Shown piece by piece: positions 60,228-64,000 of a stretch of 64,000 bases of DNA. The DNA comes from Friedmanniella luteola (GTDB lineage: Bacteria > Actinomycetota > Actinomycetes > Propionibacteriales > Propionibacteriaceae). Made by a program: the position numbers and the translations under genes. The DNA is taken from contig NZ_LT629749.1 of NCBI RefSeq assembly GCF_900105065.1, forward strand, positions 62,001-126,000, in the 5' to 3' direction. Position 1 is the first letter of the stretch. Each line of letters begins with the position of its first letter. The notes under the pieces were generated by a model. That model was not told where the DNA came from. It searched no databases and saw nothing but the letters and a program-made list of their open reading frames with translations.

Positions 60228-60806
60228 GTGGCGTTGGACTTCCTGGCCGGCTGGCCGTACCCGCTGGCCCTCGCCACGCTGTTCGTGATCGTGCTGCTGC
60301 GCGCCGGCGCCACCTACGCGCTGGGTCGCGGGGCGCACGCCGGGGCCGAGCACTCCCGGCTGGCCCGGCTGGTCCGGCGGCCGGGGTTCCGCCGGGCCGA
60401 GCGGCTGGTCGCCCGCTGGGGCGCCCCGGTGGTGACCGTCTCGTTCCTCACCGTCGGGGTGCAGACGCTGGTCAACCTCGCGGCGGGGCTGGCCCGGATG
60501 CCCCTGCGGCGCTACCTCCCGGCCCTGGTCGTCGGCGGCGCCCTCTGGGCGTTCATCTACGCCACCGTCTCCTCCGCCGGGCTCGCCGCGTGGCGGTTGC
60601 TCTGGGAACTGTCACCGGTCGCTGCCATGGTGGTGCTCGTGGCGCTGGCTCTCGCCCTGGGGGGCTACGTCGCCTGGCAGGTCCGACGACGAGCGGAGGA
60701 ACCCGATGGAGCCCCAGGAGCCGGGGAGGGTGAGCTGGCAGCTCACGATCGACGCGCACGACCCGCACGCGCAGGCCGACTTCTGGGCCGCCGCGCTGGG
60801 CGGTGA
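60228..60806 (+). CDS. DedA/VTT-family membrane protein
   Basis: A 192-residue membrane protein. Helices at about 10-27, a hallmark region RLVARWGAPVVTVSFLTVGVQTLVNLAAGLARMPLRRYLPAL (shown in parts as RWGAPVVTVSF and GLARMPLRRYLPAL), and GGALWAFIYATV match the DedA/VTT fold, in which the RxxP-type loop and Gly-rich reentrant segments move lipids. GTG 60228. Its last 100 nt overlap the following gene in another frame, so the hydrophilic tail is unusual. Confidence 0.78.
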   Translation: MALDFLAGWPYPLALATLFVIVLLRAGATYALGRGAHAGAEHSRLARLVRRPGFRRAERLVARWGAPVVTVSFLTVGVQTLVNLAAGLARMPLRRYLPALVVGGALWAFIYATVSSAGLAAWRLLWELSPVAAMVVLVALALALGGYVAWQVRRRAEEPDGAPGAGEGELAAHDRRARPARAGRLLGRRAGR

Positions 60807-61137
60807 GCTGGAGGACAACTCCCAGCTGATCGCGACCGTCCTCGAGAAGGGCTGGGCGCAGGAGTCCGACACCCTGGTCCACGACGGCCGCCGCTACTGG
60901 CGCGACCTGGTCGCGGTCCGCGGGGCCGGTCCGCGGCTGCTGTTCCAGCGGGTCCCGGAGGAGAAGACGGTGAAGAACCGCCTGCACCTGGACCTGCACG
61001 TGGGCGAGGAGCGGATCCGGCCGGAGGTCCAGCGGCTGGTCGCGCTCGGCGCGCTGGAGGGCCGGGAGTGGCGGGAGGTCGGCGGCCACTGGATCGCGAT
61101 GACCGACCCCGAGGGCAACGAGTTCGACGTCGAGTAG
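60706..61137 (+). CDS. VOC family (glyoxalase-like) protein
   Basis: A 143-residue protein with vicinal-oxygen-chelate repeats: WQLTIDAHDPHAQADFWAAAL at the start, then RLLFQRVPEEK, RLHLDLHV and WIAMTDPEGNEFDV, the standard end. These folds bind a metal and act in detoxification or resistance. GGAGGAA precedes the ATG at 60706 by 5 nt, so this start is secure although it lies inside the DedA gene. Confidence 0.87.
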   Translation: MEPQEPGRVSWQLTIDAHDPHAQADFWAAALGGELEDNSQLIATVLEKGWAQESDTLVHDGRRYWRDLVAVRGAGPRLLFQRVPEEKTVKNRLHLDLHVGEERIRPEVQRLVALGALEGREWREVGGHWIAMTDPEGNEFDVE

Positions 61138-61157
61138 GCGCGGGCTACGGTGAGCCG

Positions 61158-62069
<912 letters not shown>

Positions 62070-62189
62070 GGGCCCGGAGCCGGCCGCTCCGGCCGCTCCG
62101 GCGCGCGGTCGTCCGGGCCACTCCCCGGGCCGCCCTGCGGCCGCCCTCCGCCCGCCAGGGCGCCTGACCACCCCCGGGGCGGAGCCCCG

Positions 62190-62269
62190 CCCCCACTTCA
62201 CACCCCTGCTGTGCACTTCACACCCCGTGCAAGGGGTGCGCGGACCACCGCAGGGGTGTGAAGTGGGGG
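62190..62269. repeat. Perfect 20-bp inverted repeat with nested hairpin
   Basis: The arms at 62190-62209 and 62250-62269 are exact reverse complements (20 bp) separated by 40 nt. Inside, CACTTCACACCCC (62214-62226) repeats the left arm directly, and CACCCC-GTGCAA-GGGGTG forms a smaller hairpin. It sits in the 311-base spacer between convergent menB and upp. It may be a bidirectional terminator or a dispersed intergenic repeat. Confidence 0.75.
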
Positions 62270-62380
62270 ACCGGGCTGGGCCCGGGTCGCCGGGCTGGCC
62301 CCGGGCGTCGGCTCACTGCGGGGAGGCGGGGCCCCGTCGGGCAGGGGCCGGGCGTCCGCCCGGTCAGCCGGCCGCGGCGG

Positions 62381-63022
62381 TCAGTCGACGACGCCGTACA
62401 GCCGGTCGCCCGCGTCGCCGAGCCCGGGCACGATGTAGCCGACCTCGTTGAGCTTCTCGTCCATCCCCGCGAGGACGACCGTGCACGGCACGCCCAGCCC
62501 GTCGAGCAGCCCGCGCAGCCGTTCGACGCCCTCCGGGGCGGCGATCAGGCAGATGCAGGTGATGTGGTCCGCGCCCCGCTTCGCCAGGAACTGGACCGCC
62601 GCGGCCAGCGTGCCCCCGGTCGCCAGCATGGGGTCCAGCACGTAGCACTGGCGGCCCGAGAGGTCGTCCGGCAGGCGCTCGGCGTAGGTGGCCGCCTCCA
62701 GCGTCTCCTCGTTGCGGACCATGCCGAGGAAGCCGACCTCGGCCGTCGGGATCAGCCGGGTCATCCCCTCGAGCATGCCCAGGCCGGCGCGCAGGATGGG
62801 CACCACCAGGGGCCGCGGCGTCGACAGCCGGACGCCGACGGTGGTGGCCAGCGGCGTCTGCACCGCCTGCGGCGTGACCCGGACCTCCCGGGTCGCCTCG
62901 TAGGCCAGCAGGGTCACCAGCTCCTCGGTGAGCCGCCGGAACGTCGGCGAGTCCGTCGCCTGGTCGCGGAGCACGGTGAGCTTGTGAGAGACGAGGGGGT
63001 GCTCGACGATGCGGAGGTCCAC
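62381..63022 (-). CDS. upp: Uracil phosphoribosyltransferase
   Basis: A 213-residue pyrimidine salvage enzyme making UMP from uracil and [20 protein letters not shown]-type sequence and the PRPP loop [16 protein letters not shown] are present, with the C-terminal uracil-binding [18 protein letters not shown] 63022 is the only in-frame start that gives the family's N-terminus ([11 protein letters not shown]). It is divergent from the tRNA-deaminase-associated gene, the usual actinobacterial arrangement. Confidence 0.96.
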   Translation of the reverse strand: MDLRIVEHPLVSHKLTVLRDQATDSPTFRRLTEELVTLLAYEATREVRVTPQAVQTPLATTVGVRLSTPRPLVVPILRAGLGMLEGMTRLIPTAEVGFLGMVRNEETLEAATYAERLPDDLSGRQCYVLDPMLATGGTLAAAVQFLAKRGADHITCICLIAAPEGVERLRGLLDGLGVPCTVVLAGMDEKLNEVGYIVPGLGDAGDRLYGVVD

Positions 63023-63143
63023 GGGGTGAACGTTAGCGCTCCGGAACCGGTCGGGGATCGGTGTCGTACCCCGGCCTGATGTCTGACACCATGGGGCGGT
63101 CGGCCCGACGGCCGCCGGTGGACGAGCGTGATGGAGGGGCGGC

Positions 63144-63782
63144 GTGTCGGACTTCGACGACGACGAGTACGAGTCGTTCGACCTGGACGGACCCGCTCCC
63201 GACTCCCGGCCGGGGACGGCCCCCGCCGCGACGACCGCGGCCCCCGACGTCGACGACGACGACGACGAGGATGACGACGACGACGACCTCGAGGACGCCG
63301 CCGACGACGAGATCGACTTCGTCATCTCGGCGTACCGCGAGGAGGGCCAGCTGGTGGTCCAGGCCATGGACAACGACCTAGCCAACGACCTCGAGGAGCT
63401 GATCGCGCAGCTGCGGCGGCTCCCGGGCGACGCCGGTGCGCTGGGGTTCGTCAGCCTCGTCGAAGAGGTCTTCGTGGTGGCGCGGGTGCGCGGCCAGCAC
63501 GTGCAGGTGCTGCTGAGCGACGGCGCCTCGGCCGGGGACTGGCCGATCGCCCACGACGTCGCCGACTTCCTGGACGAGGACATCCCCGACCCCGACGAGG
63601 ACGACAGCGAGCCGATGGGTGACCTCGGGATCGTCGCCGACCTCGGCATGAGCGACTTCGACATGGCCGCGCTGATCGAGGACCTCGACCTGGGCAGCGA
63701 CCAGATGCTCGTGGAGATCGCCGAGAAGATCAAGCTCAACCCGCAGTTCCGCAAGGTCGCCGAGGCGGCCGCGCACTCCTGA
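63144..63782 (+). CDS. tRNA adenosine deaminase-associated protein
   Basis: A 212-residue protein of the family always found next to tadA in actinobacteria. The N-terminal 55 residues are disordered and Asp-rich with a near-pure acidic tract. The conserved domain starts [14 protein letters not shown] and includes [23 protein letters not shown] and [11 protein letters not shown]; the C-terminus is helical ([19 protein letters not shown]). GTG 63144. Function unproven; an accessory of TadA is inferred from synteny. Confidence 0.9.
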   Translation: MSDFDDDEYESFDLDGPAPDSRPGTAPAATTAAPDVDDDDDEDDDDDDLEDAADDEIDFVISAYREEGQLVVQAMDNDLANDLEELIAQLRRLPGDAGALGFVSLVEEVFVVARVRGQHVQVLLSDGASAGDWPIAHDVADFLDEDIPDPDEDDSEPMGDLGIVADLGMSDFDMAALIEDLDLGSDQMLVEIAEKIKLNPQFRKVAEAAAHS

Positions 63783-63793
63783 GCGGCCCGCCC

Positions 63794-64000
63794 GTGCCCG
63801 CGCCCGCAGGCGGCTGGTCGACGTCGATGCGTCTGGCCCTCGAGCACGCCCGCTCCGCGCAGGTGCACGGGGACGTCCCGGTCGGCGCCGTCGTGCTGGG
63901 TCCGGACGGCACCCTGCTCGCCTCGGCCGGCAACGAGCGCGAGCTCACCGGCGACCCGACGGCCCACGCCGAGGTGCTGGCCCTGCGCCGGGCCGCGGCG
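63794..64000 (+). CDS. tadA: tRNA-specific adenosine deaminase TadA (partial)
   Basis: The first 69 codons of TadA, which deaminates A34 to inosine in tRNA-Arg(ACG); that tRNA is encoded at 22462 in this window. [20 protein letters not shown] and the zinc-binding [14 protein letters not shown] are present; the PCxxC part is beyond the edge. GTG 63794 is 11 nt after the associated protein's stop; an internal ATG at 63827 also exists. Confidence 0.93.
   Translation, partial: MPAPAGGWSTSMRLALEHARSAQVHGDVPVGAVVLGPDGTLLASAGNERELTGDPTAHAEVLALRRAAA

Noticed and set aside
63240-63310. GAC-rich simple repeat
   Set aside because: It encodes the acidic N-terminal tract of the tRNA-deaminase-associated protein, a common feature of that family.

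Overview
The window is chromosomal DNA of a very high-GC actinobacterium. Codon use, GTG starts, the actinobacterial Nei2-type glycosylase, DUF222-HNH and mycothiol-dependent isomerase families, and the upp / tRNA-deaminase-associated protein / tadA neighbourhood fit a Geodermatophilaceae-like organism (Blastococcus, Modestobacter, Geodermatophilus). That family assignment is inference. The long reading frames antisense to most genes are GC-driven shadows and are not annotated.

Region 1 (1-9 kb) is a selenium and formate locus. It opens with the last codons of a probable selD, then two DNA-repair-type genes. On the minus strand follows a formate dehydrogenase operon: a molybdopterin catalytic subunit, a four-cluster ferredoxin subunit, an NrfD membrane anchor and an OFA-family transporter. 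The catalytic subunit is interrupted by an in-frame UGA that I read as selenocysteine 190, with a SECIS-like hairpin 7 nt downstream.

Region 2 (9-22.5 kb) is chromosomal backbone: peptidase E, a DUF222-HNH protein with an SOS-box-like site, a quinone oxidoreductase, an LCP cell-wall ligase and two tRNA-Ser genes. It also holds a four-gene cluster for D-amino acids (RidA, D-serine dehydratase-like, SDR, N-acyl-D-amino-acid deacylase) and a PiT phosphate transporter.

Region 3 (22.5-39.5 kb) looks like a genomic island in the 3' end of tRNA-Arg(ACG). A 25-nt imperfect copy of the tRNA 3' end recurs at 39514. The island holds a minus-strand type IV secretion cluster (pilin, PrgI-like, VirB4-like, VirB6/TrbL-like, VirB8-like, cell-wall hydrolase) but no recognisable relaxase, coupling protein or integrase. 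The rest is cargo separated by gene-poor stretches: an ECF42 sigma factor with its DGPF partner, a cupredoxin plus lipoprotein pair, a GNAT acetyltransferase, two GAF-ANTAR proteins and a DUF1918 protein.

Region 4 (39.5-64 kb) is backbone again: aquaporin, subtilase, GH25 lysozyme, GH13 hydrolase, NUDIX, a DHA2 drug exporter, and a LacI-controlled sugar ABC operon with a palindromic operator and a strong terminal hairpin. MenB, uracil phosphoribosyltransferase, the tRNA-deaminase-associated protein and the start of tadA follow. A perfect 20-bp inverted repeat lies between menB and upp.
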